Shown here: positions 48,743-56,652 of the stretch, piece after piece
Position numbering within the stretch: position 1 is the first letter of the stretch
Layout: each line of letters begins with the position of its first letter
Assembly (NCBI GenBank): GCA_029027985.1
Contig: CP119076.1
Location: 2,478,422-2,542,421, forward strand
DNA: 64,000 nt
Direction: 5' to 3'
Source: Klebsiella aerogenes
GTDB lineage: Bacteria; Pseudomonadota; Gammaproteobacteria; Enterobacterales; Enterobacteriaceae
Made by a program: the position numbers and the translations under genes
The notes under the pieces: generated by a model
Database searches by the model: none
The model's input: the letters and a program-made list of their open reading frames with translations, nothing else
What the model was told of the DNA's origin: nothing

Positions 48743-49764
48743 TATTCTTCGCGCGCCAGTTGCAGTAACCGACTGTAGGTTCGCTGGATATCATCCAACG
48801 CCACCCCTTCCACGACTTTTTCCAGCACACAATCGGCAATCAGTGTTAATCGACACTGTTTTTCATACAAAACATCCACCACGTTGATAAAGCGCTGCTG
48901 CGCTGCCGGACTAACCGCCCCCAACGCCGGAACCCCCTCGACTAACCAGTTGCGATGCTGCTCGCACAAGGTCAGATAATCCATGACCGATGTCGGCGCC
49001 TGACAGAGTTGGTCGAAGGTGAAATGCAGAAACGCGCCGTTGCCCGACGCCGTGTGCAAGGTGCGATACCCCACGGTCAGCGGCTGAGGGTGTTCCGCGA
49101 CTTCCGGTAAATCAAGCGTTGCGCGCAGATGGCGTGTCGGCTGCACCAGCAGTTTTCCATGACAGAAGTCATTTTCCCGCGAGACATGCCGCTCACGGTA
49201 ATCCTGATCGCCGTTGAGCGCAGCGACCGTCATATGTTGTTTGATAAGATTGATAGAGGGTAAAAAGCGATCGTGATAAAGCGGATTTGGCAGCAGACGA
49301 TCCGGGGGATAATTTGAGGTGGCCAACAAGACAATGTTTTGCGTGAACAGATGTTCCAACAGCACTTTTATCAGCATCGCATCGGCAGGATCGTGAAGGT
49401 GGAATTCATCAAAACACAGCAAACGACAATTCTGCGTCATTTGCGCGACGACGTGCGGTAAAGAGGGTGCCGATGGCGCATTCAGGCGCTGATGCAGCTC
49501 ACGGAAAAAGTGATGAAAATGAACCCGACGCTTTTCACACAGCGGCAGACTCGCGAAGAAATGATCGAGGATAAAACTCTTACCGCGTCCGGTACGCCCC
49601 CAGACGTACAAGCCCTTCACCGCCACCTGTGGCTGGAGTATTTGCTGGCTCAGCGTGTGCAAATCGGCGATTAACGATAGCTGATCGCCATCGAGGGTTA
49701 AATTTTCTTTTGTCGCCGCCTCTGCCATCACGGCGCTAAAACAAAAATCAGCACGCTGCAACAT
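48742..49764 (-). CDS. ZapE/AFG1-like P-loop ATPase
   Basis: About 340 residues from the ATG at 49764 (a TTG at 49812 would extend it; the start is uncertain). Walker A GRTGRGKS in LYVWGRTGRGKSFILDHFF, Walker B LLCFDEFHLHD and LLATSNYPPD mark the AFG1/ZapE family. It is clearly divergent from the standard E. coli ZapE sequence, so it may be a paralog. ZapE affects the Z-ring under stress; this protein's role is unknown. The Tn3-type terminal repeat begins 85 bp upstream of its start. Confidence 0.82.
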   Translation of the reverse strand: MLQRADFCFSAVMAEAATKENLTLDGDQLSLIADLHTLSQQILQPQVAVKGLYVWGRTGRGKSFILDHFFASLPLCEKRRVHFHHFFRELHQRLNAPSAPSLPHVVAQMTQNCRLLCFDEFHLHDPADAMLIKVLLEHLFTQNIVLLATSNYPPDRLLPNPLYHDRFLPSINLIKQHMTVAALNGDQDYRERHVSRENDFCHGKLLVQPTRHLRATLDLPEVAEHPQPLTVGYRTLHTASGNGAFLHFTFDQLCQAPTSVMDYLTLCEQHRNWLVEGVPALGAVSPAAQQRFINVVDVLYEKQCRLTLIADCVLEKVVEGVALDDIQRTYSRLLQLAREE

Positions 49765-49848
49765 GGGACTCGCCACCGCTATTTCCGGCAAAACATGCCG
49801 CCGCGGCGACAATCAGCTTATGGTACGTTTCTGAATTATTTAACATTT

Positions 49849-49886
49849 GGGGTCCGAGGTCCAATGATGTAAAAAACCACGCTAAG
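49849..49886 (+). repeat. Left terminal inverted repeat (38 bp)
   Basis: Begins GGGGTCCGAGGTCCAATGAT and ends CCACGCTAAG: the length, GGGG start and ACGCTAAG end are hallmarks of Tn3-family ends. The transposase stop codon lies within it. Confidence 0.88.
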
Positions 49887-50157
49887 ACACTAATTCATTG
49901 TTTGTATTGAAATTTAGTGGCCTTAGCACACCCTTCAAAATATCTTCCGGTAACGAAAACGTATAATACCCCAGCATATTTATATGGCCATGTATCAGCG
50001 GCGATAATCTTGCCAGATGTTCTTCTTCAGGCGTTTCCCCCGATTTGCGAAGATGTGACAATGCCTCTTGCATGTAAAGAGTATTCCACAGCACAACCGC
50101 ATTCGTCACCAGGCCCAGAGCACCGATATGTGAGCGTCTCTGCCGAATTTTATTCAT
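49882..50157 (-). pseudogene. tnpA: Tn3-family transposase (TnpA), C-terminal fragment
   Basis: The last 91 residues of a Tn3 transposase: NKIRQRRSHIGALGLVTNAV followed by VLWNTLYMQEAL and LIHGHINMLG, then TFSLPEDILKG near the end. Tn3 transposases are about 1,000 residues, so over 90% is missing. The frame stays open upstream (SLKADDLDVVSG) to about 50190, into the end of the LysR gene, which marks the deletion junction. The conserved DDE acidic residues except perhaps the last are lost, so it is inactive. Confidence 0.9.
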
Positions 50158-50179
50158 TCCAGAAACAACATCAAGATCA

Positions 50180-51121
50180 TCAGCTTTTAGTGATCCGCTG
50201 CATTTGTTGCCGACAAACTTCTAAAACATGTTGTCGCAACCAGCGATGGACAGGATCGGCATCTAAGCGTGGATGCCACATCTGAGATATGGTTATTTCC
50301 GGGGTTTTTACCGGAAGTTCGAACGTGCAGAATGCTGCAGTATCATGTTCATGACTACTGATCCGGTTTATGAGGAAGGAAGCGGGTACGAGCGCAACCA
50401 AATCTGATGCCATCATCACAGCCATTGCAGCAGGAAAACTCGGCACCGCAGCCGCAATTCTCCGTTCGAATCCTAATTCAGTCAGTGCCTTGTCTATGGG
50501 GCCACTGGCGAGTCCATGACGGGAAGTAATGACATGGTCAAATGAAGCATATTTCGCAGCAGTAATACTATCTTTCTGATCAAGCAGTGGATGACCTTTT
50601 CTCACCGCACCAACAAATCGATCCCTGAACAGCGCTTGTAAGCGTATTTCCGGCCCCATCTCACCTAAAACACCAATTTCCAGATCAACCAGACCTTCAC
50701 GTAAATGCTTTGCACTTTTTTCTTCTTTGGCTGCAAAACAAAGACGAACAAGAGGTGCTTTTGCAGCCGCCGCTGCGATAAGTGCAGCACCGAAAGCCTC
50801 AACAAAACCTTCGTTCGTCCTTATTGTAAATGTCCTTTCCAGTCTGGATAAATCTGGCGGTACCACTGAAGGGCGGAGTATGGCCAAAGCCGCAGAGACA
50901 GTGTGTTGGGTGCTTTCACGTATAGCTTCAACATAGGGTGTCAGTACCATCTGACGTCCTGCCCGAACTAAAAGAGGATCACCTGTCGTAGCACGAAGAC
51001 GAGTTAACGTTCTGCTCATTGCCGAAGGACTTAATCCCAGACGGCGCGCGGCGCGCGTCACATTGACTTCAGCGATGAGCGCATCGAGTGCGATGAGTAA
51101 ATTAAGATCGGGGTCAGTCAT
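50180..51121 (-). CDS. LysR-family regulator (transposon cassette)
   Basis: 313 residues. N-terminal winged helix LLIALDALIAEVNVTRAARR with SPSAMSRTLTRLRATTGDPLLVR, and a full substrate-binding domain ending in QMWHPRLDADPVHRWLR, characteristic of the NodD-like/aromatic-responsive LysR group. It is divergent from the dehydrogenase gene with a 152-bp shared promoter region, so it probably controls the two-gene operon. Complete at both ends despite the abutting transposase remnant. Confidence 0.88.
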   Translation of the reverse strand: MTDPDLNLLIALDALIAEVNVTRAARRLGLSPSAMSRTLTRLRATTGDPLLVRAGRQMVLTPYVEAIRESTQHTVSAALAILRPSVVPPDLSRLERTFTIRTNEGFVEAFGAALIAAAAAKAPLVRLCFAAKEEKSAKHLREGLVDLEIGVLGEMGPEIRLQALFRDRFVGAVRKGHPLLDQKDSITAAKYASFDHVITSRHGLASGPIDKALTELGFERRIAAAVPSFPAAMAVMMASDLVALVPASFLINRISSHEHDTAAFCTFELPVKTPEITISQMWHPRLDADPVHRWLRQHVLEVCRQQMQRITKS

Positions 51122-51273
51122 GCTTCATGATATCCGGTTTTGAAAAGAAGTGAGGCGTCTGGTGCATAGTATAAATGTAATCTGTGCGTCTTCCGCATTA
51201 TCTTCATCAGGCATAGAGTTGTTCACATACCGAAAGGACACCACCTTTCGCTCTATAATCTGGAGAGTTATCT

Positions 51274-51981
51274 ATGAACAATTCAACTACACCAAAAACT
51301 ATCCTCATCATCGGTGCCTCACGTGGTCTTGGCCATGCAATGGCCGCGGAATTTGTGACCAAAGGGTGGCACGTCATTGGTACCGTGCGCGGAAAAGACA
51401 AAACGTTGTTACATGATCTGTCGGATAAAAATCCAGGCCGCATTGAAATTGAACATCTTGATGTCACCGATCAGGAACAAATTAAATCGCTTCGGGAGCG
51501 GCTGTCCAACAGGGTCCTGGATATCCTCTTCCATAATGCCGGTACCGCCGACAAGAACCAGAATGAGACCATCGCAGAGGTATCAACTGAAGAGTTTACA
51601 CAGGTAATGGTGACCAACGCGTTAAGCCCAATGCGCGTTATTGAAAGCCTGCAGGACCTTGTGTCTGAAAAAGGTACTATCGGTATTATGTCGTCAGGAC
51701 AGGGCAGCGTGAGCAGCAATACGAACGGTGGGCATGAAGTTTATCGGGGTTCAAAGGCCGCGCTGAACATGTACATGAGAAGCTACGCCGCTCGCCATGC
51801 CGGAGAGTCGCGGACGTTGCTATTAATGGCTCCTGGCTGGGTGCGTACTGATTTAGGCGGGCCTGATGCGCCACTCAGCATTGAGCAAAGCATTCCGAAA
51901 GTCGTAAACGTCATACTTTCACAGCAGGGTAAGCCAGGACTGCAATACCTCGATCGTGAAGGGAAAACCGTACCGTGGTGA
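51274..51981 (+). CDS. Short-chain dehydrogenase/reductase (transposon cassette)
   Basis: 235 residues. Rossmann nucleotide-binding motif IIGASRGLGHAMA at the N-terminus, NAG in LFHNAGTAD, and the catalytic YxxxK in VYRGSKAALNMYMRSYA with the upstream serine in IMSSGQGSVSS. NAD(P)-dependent oxidoreductase; substrate unknown. It ends 46 nt ahead of the amidohydrolase gene, forming a two-gene operon. Confidence 0.88.
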   Translation: MNNSTTPKTILIIGASRGLGHAMAAEFVTKGWHVIGTVRGKDKTLLHDLSDKNPGRIEIEHLDVTDQEQIKSLRERLSNRVLDILFHNAGTADKNQNETIAEVSTEEFTQVMVTNALSPMRVIESLQDLVSEKGTIGIMSSGQGSVSSNTNGGHEVYRGSKAALNMYMRSYAARHAGESRTLLLMAPGWVRTDLGGPDAPLSIEQSIPKVVNVILSQQGKPGLQYLDREGKTVPW

Positions 51982-52027
51982 TCAGTACGCCAGTACAGAC
52001 CCGGTGTTTTCAGAAAGGAGAGTGAAC

Positions 52028-53011
52028 ATGAAGCTGATTGGTATTGAAGAGCATTTTCTGACAGAAGATGTCTGTGAGGCCTGGAAAGCATCGGGTCTGG
52101 AAGCAAAAGACCCCAGCATTGCGTTTAACTCCGGAATCACTAAGCGCCGACTGTTTGATCTTGCTGATGAGCGCATTGCCCTGATGGATGAAACGGGTCT
52201 GGATGTGCAGGTACTGTCTCTGACGTCACCTGCGCTTCAGGGCCTGGGGCCGGAGAGTCTCGATATGGCGCAGCGAATCAACGATAGTATTGCCGAAGTT
52301 GTCGCAAGATATCCAGATCGGTTTCAGGCGCTGGCAACCCTGCCTGTCTCTATGCCTGATGAAGCCGCTATCGAACTGGAACGTTGTATTAAGACCCTGG
52401 GTTTGAAAGGAACGATGCTATGCAGCGGTGGGGCTGAACATTTAGACAGTCCTGCATATTTCCCTGTTCTTAGCTGTGCTGAAACCCTGAATGTGCCGGT
52501 ATTAATTCATCCGGGAACGCCGGATGAAGCCGTCAGAACTGCGTATTACTCAGGCTTTAGTCCGGAGGTTAATACGGCTTTCGCCACTTATGGCCTTGGC
52601 TGGCACTATGATGCGGGAATTCAGTTTATCCGTCTGGTGTTGTCGGGCACATTTGACCGCCTTCCGGGCCTCCAGATGATCCTTGGGCACTGGGGAGAGC
52701 TGGTATTATTTTATGCAGAACGCGTGGCAGCAATGAACCGGGTTGCAAATCTGAAATTACCCATCGCATCATACTTGCGGGAAAATCTGTATGTTACGGC
52801 GAGCGGAATGTTCCTTCCTCATTTCCTCGACAGGGCGGTTGCGATAGTAGGATCGGAACGTATTCTTTTTTCGACCGATTATCCTTTTCAATATCGCACT
52901 GGTAATGATGCGAGGCAATTTCTGGAAAAATGTAACCTCAATGAAAATGAGAAGGCGGCTTTTGCTCACAGTAACTGGATGCGCCTGACTCGTGACAGAA
53001 ACGCGGACTAA
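52028..53011 (+). CDS. Amidohydrolase-family enzyme, aromatic-acid decarboxylase-like
   Basis: 327 residues from the ATG at 52028, with AAAGGAG ahead. The N-terminal IGIEEHF carries the Glu-x-His motif of the gamma-resorcylate/2,3-dihydroxybenzoate decarboxylase and ACMSD group; metal or catalytic residues recur in VLIHPGTPD, MILGHWGE and LFSTDYPF. These metal-dependent enzymes decarboxylate hydroxybenzoates reversibly, while other relatives are hydrolases. With an aromatic-type LysR regulator beside it, phenolic acid turnover is the best guess, unproven. Confidence 0.8.
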   Translation: MKLIGIEEHFLTEDVCEAWKASGLEAKDPSIAFNSGITKRRLFDLADERIALMDETGLDVQVLSLTSPALQGLGPESLDMAQRINDSIAEVVARYPDRFQALATLPVSMPDEAAIELERCIKTLGLKGTMLCSGGAEHLDSPAYFPVLSCAETLNVPVLIHPGTPDEAVRTAYYSGFSPEVNTAFATYGLGWHYDAGIQFIRLVLSGTFDRLPGLQMILGHWGELVLFYAERVAAMNRVANLKLPIASYLRENLYVTASGMFLPHFLDRAVAIVGSERILFSTDYPFQYRTGNDARQFLEKCNLNENEKAAFAHSNWMRLTRDRNAD

Positions 53012-53077
53012 CTTAAACTGCAATAAAGCAACTTATATGACCTCTAATATTAGCTTTGTAAAACAGCATGATATGCC

Positions 53078-53116
53078 CTTAACGTGTTTTTTTTACATCA
53101 TTGGCCCTCGAACCCC
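53078..53116 (-). repeat. Right terminal inverted repeat (39 bp)
   Basis: Read on the minus strand it begins GGGGTTCGAGGGCCAATGAT and ends CACGTTAAG. It matches the left end at 20 of the first 22 bases, with a longer A-run explaining the extra base. Confidence 0.85.
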
Positions 53117-53181
53117 TAATCTGAAGAAAATGCCCGGCTCCCTGCCGCTGCTAAGTTAAACCGCCGGGTAAATAACACGAA

Positions 53182-53206
53182 GCCCGGGGTGATGATGCCC
53201 CGGGCC
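53182..53206 (-). terminator. Hairpin ending the mgtBRU operon
   Basis: GCCCGGGG and CCCCGGGC arms around CATCATCA, just after mgtU on the minus strand. A weak T-run (TTCGTGTT) follows. Located between the transposon end and the operon. Confidence 0.7.
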
Positions 53207-53213
53207 ATTTCTA

Positions 53214-53300
53214 CTACCTAATCCAGACGGTCAACAAGATGATAATCACCATCATCAGCGCGACCCGGATAAATAGGTGGTCCAACGACGCTTTTCGCAT
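53214..53300 (-). CDS. mgtU: MgtU-like membrane micropeptide
   Basis: 28 residues: basic start MRKASLDHLFIRVA then one hydrophobic helix (LMMVIIILLTVWIR). GAGG lies 6 nt ahead of the ATG. Its length (28) and place as third gene after mgtB and mgtR match Salmonella MgtU, which protects MgtB from FtsH degradation. Matched by position, length and topology; I do not recall the Salmonella sequence well enough to align it. Confidence 0.72.
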   Translation of the reverse strand: MRKASLDHLFIRVALMMVIIILLTVWIR

Positions 53301-53311
53301 AGCGCACCTCG

Positions 53312-53404
53312 TTATTCAATAATTTGCCGTATCGCCAATGCCAGTACCAGCAAACCGGCCAGCAAAAACATCCAGGCGATGAGATCTTCCGGTGAACGAT
53401 TCAT
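53312..53404 (-). CDS. mgtR: MgtR micropeptide
   Basis: 30 residues beginning MNRSPEDLIAWMFLLAGLLV, clearly similar to Salmonella MgtR (opening MNRSPDKIIALIFLL, also 30 residues). AAGGAG lies 8 nt ahead of this ATG; an ATG six bases earlier is too close to it. MgtR is a single-helix peptide promoting MgtC degradation through FtsH and affecting MgtA. Here it sits 21 nt after mgtB although no mgtC is present in the window, so its target may be MgtA or another membrane protein. Confidence 0.9.
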   Translation of the reverse strand: MNRSPEDLIAWMFLLAGLLVLALAIRQIIE

Positions 53405-53425
53405 CGTCATCTCTCCTTGCTGTTA

Positions 53426-56158
53426 TCAGAACCACTGGCCGAAACGTTTGATATAGAAACGTTTCATACCCTGCGCCACCAGGCAGTAGCTCAGCAGCGT
53501 GGCGACCAACCACGGGAAATAGCTCAACGGCAGCGGTTCAAGCCCCACCATGGCGCCAAGCGGCGAGAAGGGAATATAGATGCCGATGGCCATAATGGCG
53601 ATGGTGGTTAACATCACCGGCAGCGTCGCCCGGCTCTGGATGAACGGAATTTTCTGCGTTCTCAACATGTGCACAACCAGCGTTTGCGACAGCAACCCTT
53701 CGATAAACCAGCCGGACTGGAACAACGCCTGCGCTTCGACGTGATTAGCGGCAAAGACGTACCACATCAGGGCGAAGGTGGTGATATCAAATATTGATGA
53801 CGTTGGCCCAATCCATAACATGAAGCGACCAATATTCTTCGCATCCCACTTACGCGGTTTACGCAAAAACTCCTTATCCATTTTGTCCCATGGCAACGAC
53901 AGCTGGGAGATGTCGTACATCAGGTTCTGAATCAGCAGATGAATCGCCAGCATCGGCAGAAACGGGATAAACGCGCTGGCGACCAGGACTGAAAAAACGT
54001 TACCGAAGTTGGAGCTGGCGGTCATATTCAGATACTTGATAATGTTGCCGAAGGTCTCGCGCCCTTTGATGACCCCTTCTTCCAGCACCATCAAATCTTT
54101 TTCCAGCAGAATAATATCCGAGGATTCTTTGGCGATGTCCGCCGCGCTATCGACGGAGATGCCGACATCGGCATCACGCAATGCTGGCGCATCATTGATC
54201 CCATCGCCAAGGAAACCGACGGTATGGCCGTTTTTTTGCAGCATCTGCAAAATGCGCGACTTCTGCAATGGCGTCAGTTTGGCGAATACCGCGCGTTTCT
54301 CCACCTCCTGTTGCAGCTGGCGGTCAGTCATTGTCTCAACCCGATCGCCGGTGAGGATGTCATGCGCATCAATACCGACCTCAAGGCAAATTCGCGCTGT
54401 CACCATCGGATTATCACCGGTAAGCACCTTCATCGCGACGCCATTATCCCGCAGCGCAGTAATCGCTTTGCCCGCACTCTCTTTCGGCGGATCAAGGAAT
54501 GTCAGCATGCCTTCAACGGTGAGTCCCTGCTCATCTGCCGCAGTCAGCGGCACGTTTGGCATGGCGTCATCCAGCTTGCGGGTGGCGACCAGCAGTACCC
54601 GGAAGCCCTGGGCGTTAAAGTCTTCGGTTTTCGCCAGCAGCAGTTCACGACGCAGCGCGTCCAGCTCAACCACCTTGTCGCCTTCGCGAATATGGCTGGC
54701 GACCCGCAGCATTTCTTCGACCGCACCTTTGCAAATCAAACTCTTGTCGCCAAAACGACTATCTTCAACCGAGACCGATACGCGGCGACGTATAAAATCA
54801 AACGGCAATTCATCAAGCTTAACGAAACGTTCTTTCTCCGTCGGCGCCAACCGCCCTTCACCAAAGCGCAGAACGGCCCTGTCCATCAGGTTGCGTGCCC
54901 CGCTTTGGCTGCTGCTATTCAGCCACGCCAGCATTAATACCCGGTTGCTTTCGGCGCCGCCGACGTCAAGATGGTGCTCGAGAATGATATTGTCCTGAGT
55001 CAGCGTGCCGGTTTTATCCGTACACAAGACATCCATTGCGCCAAAGTTTTGGATGGCATTCAGGCGCTTAACGATGACTTTGCGCCGCGACATCGCTATC
55101 GCCCCTTTCGCCAGATTCGAGCTCACAATCATCGGCAGCATTTCCGGCGTTAAACCGACCGCCACCGCCAGGGCAAACAGCGAGGCCTCGACCCAATCGC
55201 CTTTGCTGAAGCCGTTAATCAGCAGCACGATCGGCACCATGATCAGCATAAAGCGGATCAGCAGCCAACTCACGCTATTGACCCCGCGGTCAAAGGCGGT
55301 TTGCGTGCGGGTGCCGACGATCGATTTCGCCAGCGAACCAAACCAGGTTCGATTACCGGTCGCCACGACCACCGCCTGCGCCCTACCGCTGGTGACGTTC
55401 GTCCCCATCAGGCAGATATTGCCCATCTCCAACAAACTTTTATTTTTATCCGGCGCGGGTAAACGGTCACTGCATTTACCTGACACGCTGGCCATGACGT
55501 CATATTTTTCTACCGGCAGTGATTCACCACTGAGAATTGACTGACTAACAAACAGATCCCGTGATTCCAACAGACGAACATCCGCTGGCACCAGGTCACC
55601 GGCGGCGAGAAAAATAATATCTCCCGGCACCAGCTCCTCTATCGCAATTTCCTCCTGGCCTGGGCCGACATGACCCGGCCCGCGACGCAGTACCGTGGCG
55701 GTGGTGCGTACCATTGATTTCAGCGCCTGCGCCGCTTTATTGGTTCTGAACTCCTGCCAGAATCGCAACAGTCCACTCAGGCTCACCATCGTCAGGATAA
55801 TAATGACCCCGGTCAGATCGGTCTCTTCACCATTGCTCAGCGGCAGCCAGTAGTCGGTAATAAAGCTGACCGCCGCCAGCGCCATCAGCACGTAAATAAA
55901 CGGGTTGTTAAACGCCTGCAGTAATTGAATTAAAAACGGCGGCGCGGTTTCATGCGCTACTTCATTGCGGCCATAGTCTTCCAGCCGTTCCAGTGCGTCA
56001 GCCATGGTGAGTCCCTGGCGGCTACTGTTTAATCGCGCCAGCGTATGGTCCGGGCTGTTAAAAGCCTCAGTCTCAATGGCAAAACTCTTTTTATGCTGCT
56101 TATCATTTTCTGACGCAGACCGGTTGGCATTCCGGTTTTCTAATTTCATGTCAGTCAT
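53426..56158 (-). CDS. mgtB: P-type ATPase magnesium importer MgtB
   Basis: 910 residues, near the 908 of Salmonella MgtB and almost identical to it in the second half. Visible: the phosphorylated aspartate in VLCTDKTGTLTQ, TGES-type loop ILSGESLPVEKYD, TGDNP, GDGINDAPALRDADVGIS and ten membrane helices, ending KRFGQWF. It imports magnesium at low external Mg or in the phagosome. It is followed by mgtR and mgtU and preceded by a long leader; unlike Salmonella, no mgtC lies upstream. Confidence 0.96.
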   Translation of the reverse strand: MTDMKLENRNANRSASENDKQHKKSFAIETEAFNSPDHTLARLNSSRQGLTMADALERLEDYGRNEVAHETAPPFLIQLLQAFNNPFIYVLMALAAVSFITDYWLPLSNGEETDLTGVIIILTMVSLSGLLRFWQEFRTNKAAQALKSMVRTTATVLRRGPGHVGPGQEEIAIEELVPGDIIFLAAGDLVPADVRLLESRDLFVSQSILSGESLPVEKYDVMASVSGKCSDRLPAPDKNKSLLEMGNICLMGTNVTSGRAQAVVVATGNRTWFGSLAKSIVGTRTQTAFDRGVNSVSWLLIRFMLIMVPIVLLINGFSKGDWVEASLFALAVAVGLTPEMLPMIVSSNLAKGAIAMSRRKVIVKRLNAIQNFGAMDVLCTDKTGTLTQDNIILEHHLDVGGAESNRVLMLAWLNSSSQSGARNLMDRAVLRFGEGRLAPTEKERFVKLDELPFDFIRRRVSVSVEDSRFGDKSLICKGAVEEMLRVASHIREGDKVVELDALRRELLLAKTEDFNAQGFRVLLVATRKLDDAMPNVPLTAADEQGLTVEGMLTFLDPPKESAGKAITALRDNGVAMKVLTGDNPMVTARICLEVGIDAHDILTGDRVETMTDRQLQQEVEKRAVFAKLTPLQKSRILQMLQKNGHTVGFLGDGINDAPALRDADVGISVDSAADIAKESSDIILLEKDLMVLEEGVIKGRETFGNIIKYLNMTASSNFGNVFSVLVASAFIPFLPMLAIHLLIQNLMYDISQLSLPWDKMDKEFLRKPRKWDAKNIGRFMLWIGPTSSIFDITTFALMWYVFAANHVEAQALFQSGWFIEGLLSQTLVVHMLRTQKIPFIQSRATLPVMLTTIAIMAIGIYIPFSPLGAMVGLEPLPLSYFPWLVATLLSYCLVAQGMKRFYIKRFGQWF

Positions 56159-56319
56159 GATTCATCCCCAAAATTTAGCTGTAGTGATCCCTGCATAAAT
56201 AAATCATGCATATTTTGATGTTATTTATTTTTACTCACCGAATACGCGCATTAGATATCGCCGCCTGGATTTTTTGATCCGCAGTGAGACAACATCAATA
56301 AGCCGTAAATGAGCGTTAA

Positions 56320-56367
56320 TTACCGCCGAAAAGGCGGAGGAAACAGGGCGTAGAAAAATAATAGCAT
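56320..56367 (-). CDS. Proline-containing leader peptide of mgtB (MgtP/MgtL-like)
   Basis: 15 residues, MLLFFYALFPPPFRR, with GAGG 10 nt ahead of the ATG. Three consecutive proline codons directly precede a CCGCC/GGCGG hairpin, so slow translation at low proline or low Mg would change folding, as known for mgtL and mgtP. Prediction from layout. Confidence 0.6.
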   Translation of the reverse strand: MLLFFYALFPPPFRR

Positions 56368-56473
56368 GATGATTTACCTCGCAAAAAATTGCGAACTCAG
56401 GTTTTCAGGAGGCAATCATGGTCGGGATGGGATTGCTGCCTGCCGGTTGGCAAACAGCGCAGAGTAGATAGCG

Positions 56474-56515
56474 TCAGTTTGCCTTGATGTTTAAATAAGG
56501 GTGACTGTCCAACAT
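56474..56515 (-). CDS. First leader peptide of mgtB
   Basis: 13 residues, MLDSHPYLNIKAN, with an excellent AGGAG site 4 nt ahead of the ATG and about 25 nt after the putative transcription start. Position matches mgtM of the Salmonella mgtCBR leader, but the sequence was not matched to it. Confidence 0.5.
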   Translation of the reverse strand: MLDSHPYLNIKAN

Positions 56516-56540
56516 ATCTCTCCTGTGTGAAGTTGTGCTT

Positions 56541-56568
56541 AGTATAGTTCGGAAATAAAAGGTGTAAA
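56541..56568 (-). promoter_or_regulatory. Putative mgtB promoter
   Basis: On the minus strand TTTACA and TATACT are 16 bases apart, 25 nt ahead of the first leader ORF. No consensus PhoP box could be aligned by eye. Confidence 0.5.
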
Positions 56569-56618
56569 GTTAAATACGCCCTCCAGTGAGGATTGGTTTA
56601 AGAAAAAATGAGGGAATA

Positions 56619-56645
56619 AAAAGAGCCCCCCGATTTTACGGGGAG
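56619..56645 (-). terminator. Terminator of the CigR-like gene
   Basis: CCCCG and CGGGG arms with loop TAAAAT, then GGCTCTTTTT on the minus strand, right after the stop at 56653. Confidence 0.8.
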
Positions 56646-56652
56646 TATTAAT

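Larger units (their letters stand above)
49849..53116. mobile_element. Decayed Tn3-family transposon carrying a three-gene cassette
   Basis: Two terminal inverted repeats of the Tn3 type (starting GGGG and ending ACGCTAAG or ACGTTAAG) enclose 3,268 bp. Inside are a 3' remnant of tnpA pointing at the left end, a LysR regulator, a short-chain dehydrogenase and an amidohydrolase-fold enzyme. No resolvase and no full transposase remain, so it cannot move on its own. The 5 bases flanking each end (CATTT on the left, TAATC on the right) do not match, so no target duplication is visible. The interior is visibly less GC-rich than the flanking chromosome. Confidence 0.85.
56159..56540 (-). promoter_or_regulatory. 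Long 5' leader of mgtB with two short ORFs and hairpins
   Basis: About 380 nt separate the likely promoter from mgtB. In order (minus strand) it holds a 13-codon ORF, a GCAATC/GATTGC-based stem near 56408-56440, a TCGCAA/TTGCGA hairpin at 56379-56394, a 15-codon proline-containing ORF and a CCGCC/GGCGG hairpin at 56323-56337 overlapping its last codons. This layout resembles the mgtM-mgtP leader of Salmonella mgtCBR and the mgtL leader of mgtA. Confidence 0.7.

Noticed and set aside
49844-53121. Target-site duplication around the Tn3-type element
   Set aside because: Flanking bases CATTT and TAATC do not match, so no duplication can be claimed; the element may be old or rearranged.
56546-56580. 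PhoP box ahead of mgtB
   Set aside because: The TAAAAG/TAAAGT/TAAATA repeats are suggestive, but the hexamers are not 11 bp apart as in the consensus.
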